Shown here: in pieces, positions 11,696 to 23,433 of the stretch
How positions within the stretch are numbered: the first letter of the stretch is position 1
Layout: every line of letters starts with the position of its first letter
Assembly (NCBI GenBank): GCA_002900995.3
Contig: CM035309.1
Location: 496,001 to 560,000, forward strand
Direction: 5' to 3'
From: Ganoderma boninense
Taxonomy: Eukaryota > Basidiomycota > Agaricomycetes > Polyporales > Polyporaceae
Length of the DNA: 64,000 bases
Program-made: the position numbers and the translations under genes
Notes under the pieces: model-generated
Database searches by the model: none
Told to the model about the DNA's origin: nothing
Seen by the model: only the letters and a program-made list of their open reading frames with translations

Positions 11696-13811
11696 ATGCC
11701 AAACGCAGATTCTTTGTCGATTCCGGGTTTGATCTCACAACTGGGGCTCGCAGTAGACCAAAACTTGGCTAGTTTGGGGTGAGTGGTCTCTTTGTATGCT
11801 TCCGAGGTCCACGGCATTTGCTCACGTTGTTTAATCGTCCAGTCGTGATGATGTATGTGTCGACTCACATGTTGTCCCACCGGTGAATGATTCTGACTAC
11901 CAATCGTAGGCGGTTTCTACAGAAGCTGAACTACAACGGCTCCTTCGGGGAGTACACGGGCATTTGAACGCGCTCTCTCCGATCAATAGCCTACCGCCCG
12001 AGATGCTCGCCACGATTTTCCGGAAAGTCGTAGACTCTCGCGTTGCGCCACCCGTGTTTAGTACTGAGCGACACTCCACCCAACACACGCAACCCGACTG
12101 GAAGAGAGTCGAGGTGATACCTCTATTCCGCCTGGCCCACGTCTGTCAGCGCTGGCGCAGCGCAGCGCTAGCGGATGCGGCGCTCTGGTCTCACGTCGAC
12201 GTATCCTATCCCGAAGTGGCAGTCAGGTTCTTTCTCCAGTGCTCATCGGGGTACCCGCTCACGCTGTACGCATCTGCGGAGAAGGCTTCTCTCGCGGAAA
12301 AAATTCTGGAGGATCATGGGGCTCGCGTACGTGCCGTCTACCTGGATAGGAAACACGATGAGGCGGCCACAACTGCTCATCGTCGCGCTTTCCAACTCGG
12401 AGGCCACTACCAATTCCACCATGGGGCTGCGCAGTTCTTTGCAGCAACCCCCGTCAACGCGGGGCCACCTCCGATCTTAGGACCGTCCAGCCACTTTCTC
12501 GACATGGCGACCTCGCAGCTAGCTTTCCACCATTTCTGTTCCCGGGCACCCCAACTCGAATGTTTCGCGCTTCGGCAACTCAAACTAGGGCCTGGCCCTT
12601 TGCCGTTTTTCGGGCCAGACCGAGGGTTGTCGCACATCCCTTCCAACTCGCCGCTGAAAGCGCTTGCGCTCCATCTGTCGGAGGCTTATTTCCCGAAAAA
12701 CTCCTTCCCAAACTTGACTCACTTGTCCCTTTCGTTTCCTTTACGGCCATCTGGAAACGAAGGGCGCGAAAAGAACTTGTTGGAAATGCTTTCTCGCACA
12801 CCGCAGCTACAGTTCCTACAGCTTTCCAACCTTCGTACGGTTACGGCCTCTCCATATGAATTCGTCATTGGTGTCCCTCAGGTTCTCCCTTACCCCCAGG
12901 TTTCTCTGGACCACCTCCGCCTTCTTGCTTTCAGTGGTGTGCAACCAGAGGCGGCATTTAACCTGCTGAAATACCTCACTCTGCCCCAGTCTGTTCTGCT
13001 ATCCATCGAATGTGCCGAGGGAAGCAATCTCCTCAACAATGGCCTTCCTCCCTCGCTGCGCCTTCCTCCCATTGTGCAGCTCAATGCTGCAACTTTTATG
13101 GAAATCTCAATCTCCACCGCATTTGACGAGATCCTGCTGACCGGATACGACACTCTAATCACTTCCGGCTTCCTCTTCAGAACGCGCAATCACAGGAACT
13201 TCTGGACCACCACCTGGCTCCCCCAGCTGCACACCATGATGACGCTCTCCGGAATCACCGTCCTGCACATCAACGACAATGACGGGCTGGTGCTCCCCCA
13301 CCTCCTCCCGCACTTCACCCAGCTCGAGGAGCTGTCTATCCTGTTGCTTCCAGCGATGCAAGGGGAGGCTGCCATGGTCCGCACCGCACGCGCGCTATTC
13401 GCGAACCTGACGCCTCTGACGATGCTCGTATGCCCGGCGCTGCATTTCCTCGGACTCGAGGCGGACATCGGCCACGAGGCCTTCCCGTACGCCGAGCTAC
13501 ACGCGATGGCCATCTGGCGCTCTCAGTGGGGCTGCGCCATCCGTCGCTTCGTATACCATTGGCATGGGAGCCAGTCGCCGTGGCTTGTTCGCTCTGAGGC
13601 AGAGCAGAGGGACATCCTCTCGCGCGTCGAAGCGTCGTTGACGCCCTTGCTCCAGCCGTACGTCGACTCGATCGCGTACCGGCTGTCGTCGGTGGAAGGG
13701 CCCCTGTGTCCGTTCGATACACCCGAATGCTGGCGTGTTCCCGGTGCGGAGACGTATTGGAGCAGCAAGACGCCGAGCTATAGAACGGCAGCGGCGGCTA
13801 GGTGCGCCTGA
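11696..13811 (+). CDS. F-box protein, family A copy 2
   Basis: Three exons: 11696-11778, a 10-nt exon 11843-11852, and 11910-13811, giving about 664 residues. The layout equals copy 1: N-terminal MPNADSLSIPGLISQLGLAV, F-box SLPPEMLATIFRKVV with FRLAHVCQRWRSAALADAALWSHVDV, then Leu-rich repeats (FPNLTHLSLSFPL, PQLQFLQLSNLRTV) and a conserved tail LYPFDTPECW-like (here LCPFDTPECWRVPGAETYW). By family it is an SCF substrate adaptor; the substrate is unknown. Exon phases are 2, 0 and then open, identical in all three copies. There are no stops or shifts, so it looks functional. Confidence 0.85.
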
Positions 13812-14701
13812 CGATGACCTGGCATGACGAGTCTATGGATGAGTCCGGGTCGTGAGGGTGGCAATGGGGAAATTGAATGACGAACTTACTAGCTGAGTGA
13901 GCCAGGTTTGTACTGGCTTCGAAACGTATGTGAACGTTAGCATTAGCCACAATGGCTCGTGTACTTGTGGATGCAATAAGCAAGCTTGATTTATAGGCAT
14001 GCGGGAGCGTGACCTTGTGTACGGTCGGCGTCTCACTGTACTGTTGTCCGGCGCACCCATGGCTGCGGTCGTCCAATTATGTTTCATCCAACCTTCATAA
14101 CTTCCCACTCAGTGCTGACACGCTAACGCTGAGACTGTGTCGGCCGCCCGGGAGGGGCCCGGCCTGAGGAGTCCCTTGTCATGGTCGGCAATCTTCAGTG
14201 GGGACGCCTCAATAGCTGTCTGAATCGTCTGCCTGGAAGAGATTAGGTTCTTCGTTTCTTTGGGACAAGATGATAGGTCTTCCTGCGGTGAGAGGCTGGC
14301 AGTCATGCATCCACTGGCAAGTCAGGCTGCATTCCAGGCAGCTGCCCTCAGATGCGCCGTCCGAGTTGAAACCGGCTCGCTCTCGCCCTCCATCGTCCGA
14401 AATAAGTCTGCACTTCTCAAACTCTTTCACTTCCGTACGCTGTAGCTATCACCCACTATTGGTCTCCTCGTATGGCACGCATCCCGGTTCCTCTGAATAC
14501 TAGGTCAGATGTTCACCAGAAGCAGTGGTCACCAAGCTTAAAGATTAAGGTTCAGCAACGCGGTTCAGTCGTGGGTATTTCCCCAAATGAGGAATGTCCA
14601 TACCTTTCGCCTTCTTCCATGCATACAGGAGGCCACGTATCCCTCTGACCGCCGCCCTCCCTTCGAATCTTTCTCCCTGGTCTCAGTCACTCGCCTATTC
14701 C
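13812..14701. other. Intergenic between F-box A2 and A3
   Basis: I see no gene, repeat or RNA here. The final 100 bases hold the family leader, including GGCCACGTATCC and pyrimidine tracts, before the ATG at 14702. Confidence 0.5.
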
Positions 14702-16755
14702 ATGGATGCAGACACCTTGTCGATTGCGGAACTGCTCTCACAGTTAGAGCTCTCGGTTGCTAGAACTTTCAAAACGGCTAGTCCAAGGTGAGCTCATTGA
14801 ATGTACTTAAGTTTCTCGGCTGTACAACGTTGCTGATACAGGTCAACATCCACAGCCGCGATGATGTATGTACTTTTGACACTCCTCTCATATGAATGAT
14901 GCTGAAGGCCCATGGCCATGTTCAGATCTTGTCCGCAGAAGCGAGACTGCAGGTCATCGGTCAGGCTATGCGCAGGTACCTGAACACGCTCTCTCCAATC
15001 CACCGTCTGCCTCCGGAAATGCTCTCCACTATCTTCGAGGAAGTCGTGGACTCCTGCGTGAAACCGCTCGTACCGGAGGAGTGGAATTCTGGTGAAGGCA
15101 GGGCCTATTACGCAACTTCGCTTTTTCGACTTGCCCACGTCTGTCAGGTCTGGCGTAGCATTGCACTCAGCGACGCATCGCTCTGGTCTCACGTTGACGT
15201 GGGCTACCGCGAGGCGGCAGTCAAGTTCTTCCTCCAGTGTTCTTCAGGGTACCCACTGACGCTGTACGCACCTGCGGAGAAGGCGAGTCTCCTGGCTAGC
15301 ATCTTGAAGGACCACGGCACACGCGTCCGCACTATCTATGTCAATAGAAATGGAAAAGAAGACAACATGGCTGCCAGGGCCGCTTACTATCCCCTATACC
15401 ATTTTCACGCTCCAATGGCAAACCAGCAATTCTACCCAATCCGACAACCTCGATTTGACTCCAGGGCCTCCGGAGACATAAAGGATGTATTGGGCCCTAT
15501 GGATCTCTCTTCCAGCGCACCCAACCTCGAGTGTTTGATGCTTCGAGGGCACGGTGCTGGCCTTGCGCGGTTGTTCGGGAACTCGTACCCACCAATCTTC
15601 GAATCACCACTCAAGGCCCTCGCCCTAATCCTTTCTGAATCCTACTTTCCAACAAACCCCTTTCCTAACTTGACGCACCTTTGCCTTTCATTTCCTTTGC
15701 CAGGATACAATGCTCAGAGGTTCACAAAGAGCTTATCCCAGTTACTCTCGAATGCACCACGGCTACAGTTCCTCCGACTCTCCGACCTTTGTACAAATGC
15801 TATCTCAGTGGAGGATTTCACCCGTCGTCTTTCCAAGGTTTCCCTCAAACAACTCCGTCTCCTCGAGTTCACCGATGTGCAGCTGCAAATGGTATTCTAC
15901 ATCCTCAGACACCTCACCATCCCGAAGTCCGCCCTCTTGTCTGTTCAGGAGGATGGGAGGAGAACTGGCATCCGCAGCAATAACCATCCTCTCTTGCTTC
16001 ATCTCCCTCATATTGCGCCACTCAAGGCTGCAACTTTCATGGAAATCCAGGTCGACGCTCATGCGCTCCTGCTGACCGGGTACGATCCCACACGGACGTC
16101 CGGTGTCCTCCTCAAAGCGTGCAACATCGACGGTGTCAGCTGGACCACCGAGTGGCTCCCCGAGCTGCCCAGCATGATGTCGCTTGCCCAGATCACCGTC
16201 CTCCACATTGACGACAGCTCCGGGCGAGTGCTCCCCTCCCTTCTCCCATACTTCACCGAGCTGCAGGAGCTGTCCATCGTCCTGTTGCACGAAACCGCCG
16301 CCGAGCGGGCAGGCATGGCTGAGACGGCTCCCGCCCTGCTATTCGCCAGCCTGACGCCTTCAGAAACGCTTGCATGCCCAGCGCTGCGCTTCCTCGAATT
16401 TGAGGCGGATATCGGCCACGACTCCTTTCCCGACGCCGAGCTGCACGCGATGGCCATCGGACGGTTCGAATGGGGCTGCGGCATCCGTCGCTTCGTCTAC
16501 CATTGGTATTATGACTCTGAGAGCCTGCCAGTGAGCCCGACATCGGGGCCCACTGCTGGAACCGATTCCCAGTGGGACATTCTGCAGAACTTCGAGGCGT
16601 ATTTGGCGGCGCTGCTCCAGCCGTACGTGGGCTCGATCGAGTGCCGGCTGACGTCCGAGTCAGGGGAGAGACTGTGCCCGTTCGACACGCCGGATTGCTG
16701 GCGCGTTCCCGGCGCAGAGAAATATTGGAGATGCTTGAAATCGCCGGGCTACTAG
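14702..16755 (+). CDS. F-box protein, family A copy 3
   Basis: Three exons: 14702-14787, a 10-nt exon 14856-14865, and 14926-16755, giving about 641 residues. The start MDADTLSIAELLSQLELSV matches copies 1 and 2. The F-box is RLPPEMLSTIFEEVVDS followed by FRLAHVCQVWRSIALSDASLWSHVDV. Leu-rich segments follow (FPNLTHLCLSFPL, PRLQFLRLSDL, LKQLRLLEFTDVQLQ), and the protein ends LCPFDTPDCWRVPGAEKYW. By family it is an SCF adaptor. I set the last acceptor at 14925 because exon 3 then begins ILSAEARLQ, aligning with AVLVEAKLQ and AVSTEAELQ of the other copies. An upstream in-frame ATG at 14594 would skip the conserved start, so I rejected it. Confidence 0.85.
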
Positions 16756-17401
16756 TGATATGCGTTGTGCGCTGGGAAGAGAGGAGGGCCATCAGGTTTC
16801 GGAGGCTGCGCTAGTGAATTGTACAGTACTGGTTGGCGGCGCGATTGGGAGCTTCCGGACTACCGTTACTGTTGTACTATACTAGTTCCTGAATGTTACG
16901 ACTAGTTACGACGGTCACAGCTCCGCTGGAAGCTGTCAGCCTCACGGTGATTTTTGACAGATTGATGTATGAATATCGAACCAAATGGCTCGTAGGAGGT
17001 GCAAGAAGGGACGAGAAGATGCCAGCCCGTGCTCAACGTCATGTCGGAGTCCAAGTTCACACGTTGAACACTCCGCTGAGCGCTACGGCTGCCATATTCG
17101 TGTCCAATGGGCGCTATGCTGGTTCCACATCCTCCACCCACTCAAGTGCCAACGACTACCGAGACTCTCAACTCTCAACTCTGCCAGTGTATCCTCCTAC
17201 CCCGTGGAAAGTTTGAACTCTCAACTTGAGCCTGTTCATCGGCATCTCGGCAGTTCCACAGTCTCGAGTCGGGACGCTTCGGTGGCCTTACTCCAGCAGA
17301 CGCTTCGAAACCTTGCGATTGGGTCGAGCCACATGATATAAGGGCAAGTCTCCTCTCTTTGGAGCTTATGCTATGGATTCTGCCCCGAACTGTCTTCACC
17401 C
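16756..17401. other. Intergenic with family-B promoter
   Basis: No gene is seen. The stretch ends in the family-B promoter, with TATAA at 17337-17341. Confidence 0.5.
17337..17341 (+). promoter_or_regulatory. TATA box of F-box B1
   Basis: TATAA in ATGATATAAGGGCAAGTCTCCTC lies 61-65 bases before the ATG at 17402. The paralog at 20328 has TATAAA at almost the same distance, followed by a similar stretch (AGTC, CTCCTCTC, GAGCT). Confidence 0.6.
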
Positions 17402-19144
17402 ATGGGCACCATTCATTCCAGCCATACCTCACTCCCACGACCGTCTGGCAACCTGGTGCACTGGAAGCCACACTGGCCCCGACACTATGCCAGCAAAGCT
17501 CGCCCGACACAGCAGGCACACCCAGCCTTATTCTGCTATGACGTCCTCGTCGACGTCTTCGCTGCGCTCGATCTGGACGACCAGGACGGCCTCACGGCAT
17601 GTGCTCACAGTGCTCAAGTCTGTTGGGCATGGTCGGACCCCGCGTCGCAGGCGCTTTGGACTTCGTGTAGCGGACGGTCGCTGAAGGATTTGTATCAGTT
17701 GCTTCGTGCGGTCGATGTTAGTCTCATCAGCGAGGTGAGTTAGCACGTAATCTCTATTCAATTTCTGCCGAAGAGGAGCAACATACCTTTGCAGCTCCTG
17801 AGCTTGAACGCATTTCATCACCGCCGCGACGCGTGGGCCTTGTTCCTATATTGCGGATCACAAATTCGGGCGTTGCAGTGTAGCCACCACGACTGGCGCG
17901 ACGACCCTGCCGCTGCAAAGGGAGCAGAAGGGGTCCTTATACGTTCTCTCGTACATCGAAACCACGGGCGCACATTCCTACCCTCGTTGGAGTCCGCCGA
18001 ATGGCACGAGTATCCGGAGACCCGCGGCGCCCTATTCTCCCTCGTCCCTCCCTCACTCGGCTCTCTCAACCTCACTCTGCACTCGACCATGACACAGCAC
18101 GACATCGAAACATTCATGACCCAGCTCTCCTCCATAGTTCCTGAGCTGCGCACTCTGCACCTTACGACTGCACCGCGGGTCTCTGTCGAACGGCTGTCGT
18201 ACCCCCCGCAGCTCTGTCACCTATCCCTAGACGTGAACCGCATCGTCCTGCCTCCAGCGGAGCTTCGAACACTTCTTTCCTGCCTCAAGACAGTAGAGAC
18301 CCTGTCCGTACGCATCGCAGAAGACCGTGCCTGGCACGAGGGCGTGCGTCCCGGGACGGCATTACGGGTGCTCCATCTCGAAGGCGGATGCCTCGACCTA
18401 GCTGCTCTCGTGTCCCGCCTCCACGCCCCGTCACTGCGCGAGCTAGACATCCGCGTGAAAGAGGGGTGCGGGTACTCGTCCTACTGCCCCAAGGGCCACC
18501 ACCAGCTCGCGACCGAGCTCGGACGGAACACGCGCCTCGCGCGGACGCTGCGCTCCCTTAGCCTCCGCTACAGCACCTCGTGGTGCCCCGGCTCACTCGG
18601 GTTCACCGGTCCCCCCGTTGTGCTGTTCACGAGCATCCTCGAACCGCTTCTAGTACATGGGCTCACGATGCACTTGGAGACCCTCATCATCGAGTACTGG
18701 CACCGCGCTGTGCGGTTCACGGACGACGAGGTCCTCCGGCTCGCTCAGGCCTGTCCTGAGCTCAAGCGGCTCACGCTGTCCTTGGGGGCGAGGACCATGT
18801 GCTTGCAGCCCCCAACGACGCTCCCTTCCCTCGTCGCGCTCCGCGACGTTGCAGAACACTGCCCGCGGCTGACGTACCTTGAAGTCGACGTCGAGCTGGC
18901 TCGCTGGAACAACAACGCCCTCCTGGCAAGCGAACTCAGTGGACTTCGCCCACTGCCGGGAGCGGATGGGACGCTGGGGCATCACCTTCAAACGCTCGAG
19001 CTCACGATCCGGACGCTTGTGGATTGGAATGGGGAGGGCGATGAAGTTCGTGCTCGTGACGCGGTCCTGTGCTATGCGAACAAGATTTTCCCTCACCGTT
19101 ACAGGGACAAGGCGATCGTTTTCGTTAATGGACTGACCCAATAG
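17402..19144 (+). CDS. F-box-like protein, family B copy 1
   Basis: Two exons, 17402-17734 and 17795-19144, giving 560 residues. The F-box-like segment is ALFCYDVLVDVFAALDL…GLTACAHSAQVCWAWSDPASQALWTSCSG, with the usual leucine spacing, the CxxxVCxxW core and the LW end. It is followed by SLKDLYQLLRAV and a long Leu-rich region (LGSLNLTLHST, LRTLHLTTAP, LCHLSLDVNR, LETLIIEYWHRAV). This architecture suggests an SCF substrate adaptor with an LRR-like receptor part; the substrate is unknown. The ATG at 17402 was preferred over 17371 because the paralog at 20328 starts with the same MG-I sequence and because the promoter block has equal spacing. Phase is kept across the 60-nt intron. This is the intact member of the pair. 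Confidence 0.8.
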
Positions 19145-19321
19145 CGGTAGCTAGTTTACTTGCTATCCAGATCCCGGTCTTTGGATATGTAAGTATACAT
19201 GCGGGGAGGAACTGGAAAGAGATCACACGGTACACCGAAGGCCTTCCGTTCGCGCGCTTCGACGCGGTGAAGGTGCGAATGTTTTGTGCCTGGCACAGGT
19301 TGAGTACTATTCGGATTTCTA

Positions 19322-19704
19322 CAGTGCCTTGCATAATTGCGTGAACGCGCCGAAAAATTCCTGCAGGCGCCTATATGCTCGCCTACCAAATCAGGACGCC
19401 TGGGAAGCTTCAGAAGCGAGTTGGTGACCTTGATGTGACATGTCTCTTGGATGGCATGGGTGCCTCCCGAAGCAGCTGAGGGCCCAAATGGTACACTAGG
19501 AGGCCCGTTGAGAACCACTGAGCTCTCCAGGAAGTAGACAAGCGTGGGGGACAAGGGGAACAGTCAGGCTGAAGTTACGACCAGGAGAGGCGCACAGGCG
19601 GCGTTGGCGTTGCATGTGACCGTGATCCATCCGCATTTGGTAGGCGAGGTATAAGCGCCTGCTGGGGATTTTTCGGCGCGTTCACGCAATTATGCAAGGC
19701 ACTG
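19322..19704. mobile_element. Mariner-like MITE with long terminal inverted repeats
   Basis: A 383-bp element bounded by TA on both sides (19320-19321 and 19705-19706). It begins CAGTGCCTTGCATAATTGCG and ends with the inverse, GCAATTATGCAAGGCACTG. The inverted repeats extend roughly 70 bases on each side (about 19322-19393 and 19639-19704) with a few differences. There is no coding frame, so it is non-autonomous. The TA target site and the CAGTG end fit Tc1/mariner or pogo-type elements. Confidence 0.8.
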
Positions 19705-20261
19705 TAACGTACACAGCGAGTAGGGCGGGATTTCCAGGTACGTCTTTGCTTTTCACCCTTCAGGACAAGTTTTGTGACCGTTACCGTTTGCCAGCATCTC
19801 GGCAGTCCTCACGTACTTCTTCAGTATGTACCACACCTCAATCTCGGCGAATCCGGGCGCTCAGGCTTCGGTTACATTACCTTGCTTGACAAGGTTTCTC
19901 GCACCCCCATAATTGAAGCCGGTTTTCAACCTTTAGAGCGTCTATCAAAACATCAATAAACAATATCGGCTACTCTCGAGCGCCCTTGCCGCGTTGTCCC
20001 TCCTGTTACAAAACAATCTCGAGCTCACTCTGAAGTTTGTTGGGGGCCCGAGAGCAACGCCGTGAGGGGTGCGCAGACTCAGTTCAACAAAAACACATCA
20101 TTTCGTCAAGCAAGGTTTCCGCCGGCGCAGCCGGCACTTCCGAGTGACAGCAGTACCGTGACAATGCTGCACAGATATCCAAAATGCTCGCCAACAACTG
20201 TCAACTAAATAGCTTCCGACTAAAGAGACGGGCACTGCCATCTTACGGAATCGAATTGCTA

Positions 20262-20267
20262 TATAAA
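20262..20267 (+). promoter_or_regulatory. TATA box of the broken F-box B2
   Basis: TATAAA in GCTATATAAAGGTGAGTC lies 61-66 bases before the ATG at 20328, the same spacing as in copy B1. The promoter therefore still looks usable although the gene downstream is split. Confidence 0.55.
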
Positions 20268-20327
20268 GGTGAGTCTTGCGCACCTCCTCTCTTGAGCTAT
20301 GAAGGCCGCCACGAACTGTCACCGTCC

Positions 20328-23300
20328 ATGGGCATCATCCCCTCTATCTGCACTACGCTCTCACGTCCATCCGGTGACCTTCATTGGAAGCCGCGATGGG
20401 ACCGACATCATGACACCGGTAAACCTCGTGTGACCCAGCATGCGCACCAAGTACTATTCTGTTACGACGTCCTCATTGAGGTCTTCGCTACATTAGATCT
20501 GAATGAGCGCGTGGGCCTGAGGGCATGTGCTCGCAGTGCGCAGGTCTGTTTCGCGTGGACAGACCCCGCCTCGGAGGTGCTCTGGACATCGTGCAGCGGG
20601 CGGTCACTGAAGGACTTGGATCAGCTCCTCCGTGCTGTTGATGTCGAGATCGTCAATAAGAGGTTTGTGCCTGAGGTCAGTGAGTAAAGCGTCCCCTTCG
20701 TGCGGAGCTGAGAGCTCGTCTGTGGCGAATTCGCTAATTAATATATTTCTTCAGTTTTTGTGCTCCAATAAAAACAAAATTCGCCACCGACAAGATGCTT
20801 GGGATCTGTTCCTGCACTATGGATCGCAGGTCCGCGCCCTGAGGAATACCCAGTACACGGGGTGGTATTACAACCCCGTCACCGTCAAGGGAGAAGAGGC
20901 GGACCTCATCCATTACCTCGTCCGCCGAAACGGGGGCCGCACCTTCCTGCCTTCCCTGCGCTCGGCGGTCTGGGAGGAATACCCAGAGAGCCGCGGGGCC
21001 GTGTTCACCCTCCTTCCGCATTCGCTCGGCTCTCTCGACCTGACCCTCCACTGGACGCTGGCCAACCACGACGCCGAACGCTTCATGGATCGTCTGTCTT
21101 CTATTGTGCCCGGGCTGCACTCGCTACGCCTTAAGACCGCACCCAACGACCCGGTCGAACGCCTATCGTACCCCCCGAATCTCCGCCACCTGTCCCTGGA
21201 CGCAGGCGGCAGCGCGCTGTCGCTCCCGCAGCTCCAGGCACTCCTCGCCCGCCTCCAGCTCGAGACACTCTCCGTGCGCGTCCTTGGGAGCCCCGCCTGG
21301 CAGGGCGACGTGCGTGGAGGCAAGGCACTCCGGAAGCTCCGCGTCGAAGGCGCATGTCGCCTTCTGGCCGCCCTCATGTCCCACCTCCATCAGGGAAAAC
21401 CTCATTTGATAACGAGTACTAATTAAATCTCAACGAGCAGAATTATGTCGTTAGTACTAATACGTCTCGTTATCAAGGTCCGGATATAACGAGAACACAC
21501 GGAGTACTCAATTAGTCGAAATGAGCTCTTGAAAAGATATCGGACCCAGCTTATGCACACTCCACTGTTCACATATGCACAGTCAGGTCAATCGCAAATC
21601 ATATATAAACAACCTGCGCTACCAAATACATTGGTACACTACTTGTGACAATAGTACCGTACCTTGTTTCGTGCCCTACACTCAAATACCGCTATCTAGA
21701 AGCATTTGCCATCCTTCGCGTGCCAATGACATGAACCACTGAAAGCCTCGATCAGCGAGCAAACCCAGAATTGAATGGAAAAGACTCACCAATGCTGCCT
21801 CCACGTAGGCTGACGGCATAAATGGACACAGTGCGTTGGTCCAACCAAGTTCTACTGAGCCTTCAGTACCGAGGAGCATCGAAAATTAGACAGAGACAAC
21901 TCCACGACAAGCACCGGTACCCAGCAACCGTCGCGAGCAAAAAGCGACACAAGAACTAATAAAAGGGCGTGGATAAACATGCGGCAGTAGAAAACGTACT
22001 TACCTGATTAACACAGCTTCTCGGACAGCGGGGACTGCGCATCGGTCACAACGGGATGGGCAGCCAGGTCGGCACACTCACATAGCAATGTCCTCAACAA
22101 GCAGAAAACGGGGAGGAATTCATATATACAGAAAGAGAGAGGATGACCTAAAAATGACCACTCACGGGGCACAAATCGACTTGTAATGACCTGACCCACC
22201 GATGCGGGATGACTCGCCACGTCACGTACACCGTACCGACCACAGGACGCTAGAGAGAGCGGACACCGACCCTTGACGACGTTGGGTGAGGTGTGAGTGG
22301 ACATGGAAGAAGAGCACCGGCAGAAAGAGGGACTATGAGGTTCGCCTAGAGTCGCCAACATGAAAGCGAGGTGGTGGTGGAGGATGAAAGGCAAAGGGAA
22401 GATGCGTTTGACAAGTGCGCGCAGCTTGACCCGTACTCTTCCGAAAGGTTGCCGCCCATGTTTAGGGCCGGCCCGAAGGGACTTGAACAAACGCGTGCGG
22501 TTTCGCTGAAGTCCAGCTATACCATCCAACGGTCCTCCGGATTCCATTAGCGGTATATGCTCACAGAACCATTTCTAACACAGACAAACCACCCCTCCTG
22601 ATCTCTGGAAGGCCAACGGGTTTCTATTAGCAGAGGTCATTCAAATTAGATGACCATGATCTAGGTTATCACTCACTGAGCGCTCATTAGTGAATGAGGT
22701 TTTTCCTGATGTCCACGCGCCCTCCATTCACGAGCTCGACATCCGCGTGGAGGACCCATCCTATGACTCCGCCGAGCACCACGCGCTCTCCCTTGCGATC
22801 GGGCAGAACGCGCGGCTCTCGAGGACGCTCCGGTCGCTCATCCTCGTCTACCGTCCTTCAGACGGCGAGTCGGCGTCAGCCGGGGCCCCTGTTAACGAGG
22901 CGGGACAGGCCCCCGTGACGCTGTTCTCGGACGTCCTGGCACCCCTGGTGCAGGGCTTGTCGGCGGGCCTGGAGACGCTCGTCGTCGAGCACTGGCACCC
23001 AGCCGTGAGCTTCATGGACGACGAGGTCGTCCAGATCGCCCACGCGTTTCCCCTGCTGAAGAAGCTCACGCTGTCGGTCGGAGTGAGGACGATGGGCCTG
23101 CGGCCCCCGTGCAAGCTCCCGTCCGTCGCTGTGCTCTACCATGTTGCACAATATTGCCAGGAGCTGCAGGATCTCGAGATCGAGCTGGCAGACGATTTCC
23201 TCCTGGCGAGTCAGCTCAACTGGCTGCGTGGGCCGCCGTCGATGGCGGACTCCGGGACGCCGGGGCACCACTCTTTACAGACGCTTGCGCTGACTGTGTG

Positions 23301-23433
23301 GATGCCTGTGGGCTGGAGAGGTGGTGGTGCGCGCGATGAGTTCGAGTCTTATGCGAACAGGATATTCCCGAACCGTTATAGAGACAAGGAGATAGTTTTC
23401 GAGAGATATCCTGCTCACTGGCTGACGGCTTGA
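20328..23433 (+). pseudogene. F-box-like protein B2, split by a transposon
   Basis: Paralog of the gene at 17402. Remaining exon parts are 20328-20675, 20755-21390 and 22717-23433. The F-box part is VLFCYDVLIEVFATLDL…GLRACARSAQVCFAWTDPASEVLWTSCSG, and the Leu-rich part is collinear with copy B1. At 21390 the frame runs into an inserted element and stops after about 12 foreign codons; homology resumes at 22717 with HAPS-type sequence (APSIHELDIRV against APSLRELDIRV). Removing the 1318-bp element plus one 8-bp target copy (1326 bases, exactly 442 codons) restores frame, so the two halves are one gene that would have encoded about 566 residues. Apart from the insertion I see no other stop or shift, which suggests recent inactivation. 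A truncated 5' product with an intact F-box could still be made. Confidence 0.85.
21391..22708. mobile_element. hAT-like non-autonomous element inside F-box B2
   Basis: The 1318-bp insertion begins CAGGGAAAACCTCATT and ends AATGAGGTTTTTCCTG, inverted repeats matching at 15 of 16 positions, with weaker similarity for another dozen bases. Flanking 8-mers are ACCTCCAT and ATGTCCAC (5 of 8 identical), which fit a diverged 8-bp duplication, the hAT hallmark; the right copy fits the hAT target consensus nTnnnnAn. Subterminal copies of TAACGAG/CTCGTTA occur near the left end, including TGATAACGAG…CTCGTTATCA. The longest internal frame (22008-22547, minus) has no transposase motif, so it needs a transposase in trans. 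Confidence 0.75.

Larger units (their letters stand above)
19145..20327. other. Intergenic between F-box B1 and B2, holding a MITE
   Basis: Apart from the element at 19322-19704 and the promoter of the next copy, I see no gene. Short CTTGACAAGG/CAAGCAAGG-like segments near 19885 and 20105 resemble each other in opposite orientation, but they are too short to interpret. Confidence 0.45.

Noticed and set aside
19880..20115. Weak inverted similarity (CTTGCTTGACAAGG and CGTCAAGCAAGG) suggesting another small element
   Set aside because: The arms are only about 12 bases long and no target duplication is visible.
22008..22547. 179-codon frame in the hAT-like element as a transposase
   Set aside because: No BED zinc finger, DDE or hAT dimerisation motif. 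The frame is Ser/Pro/His-rich and probably accidental.
22440..22550. tRNA-like sequence (TTCAAGTCCC box) on the minus strand inside the hAT-like element
   Set aside because: The T stem and acceptor stem do not pair when folded by hand, so it is not a functional tRNA.
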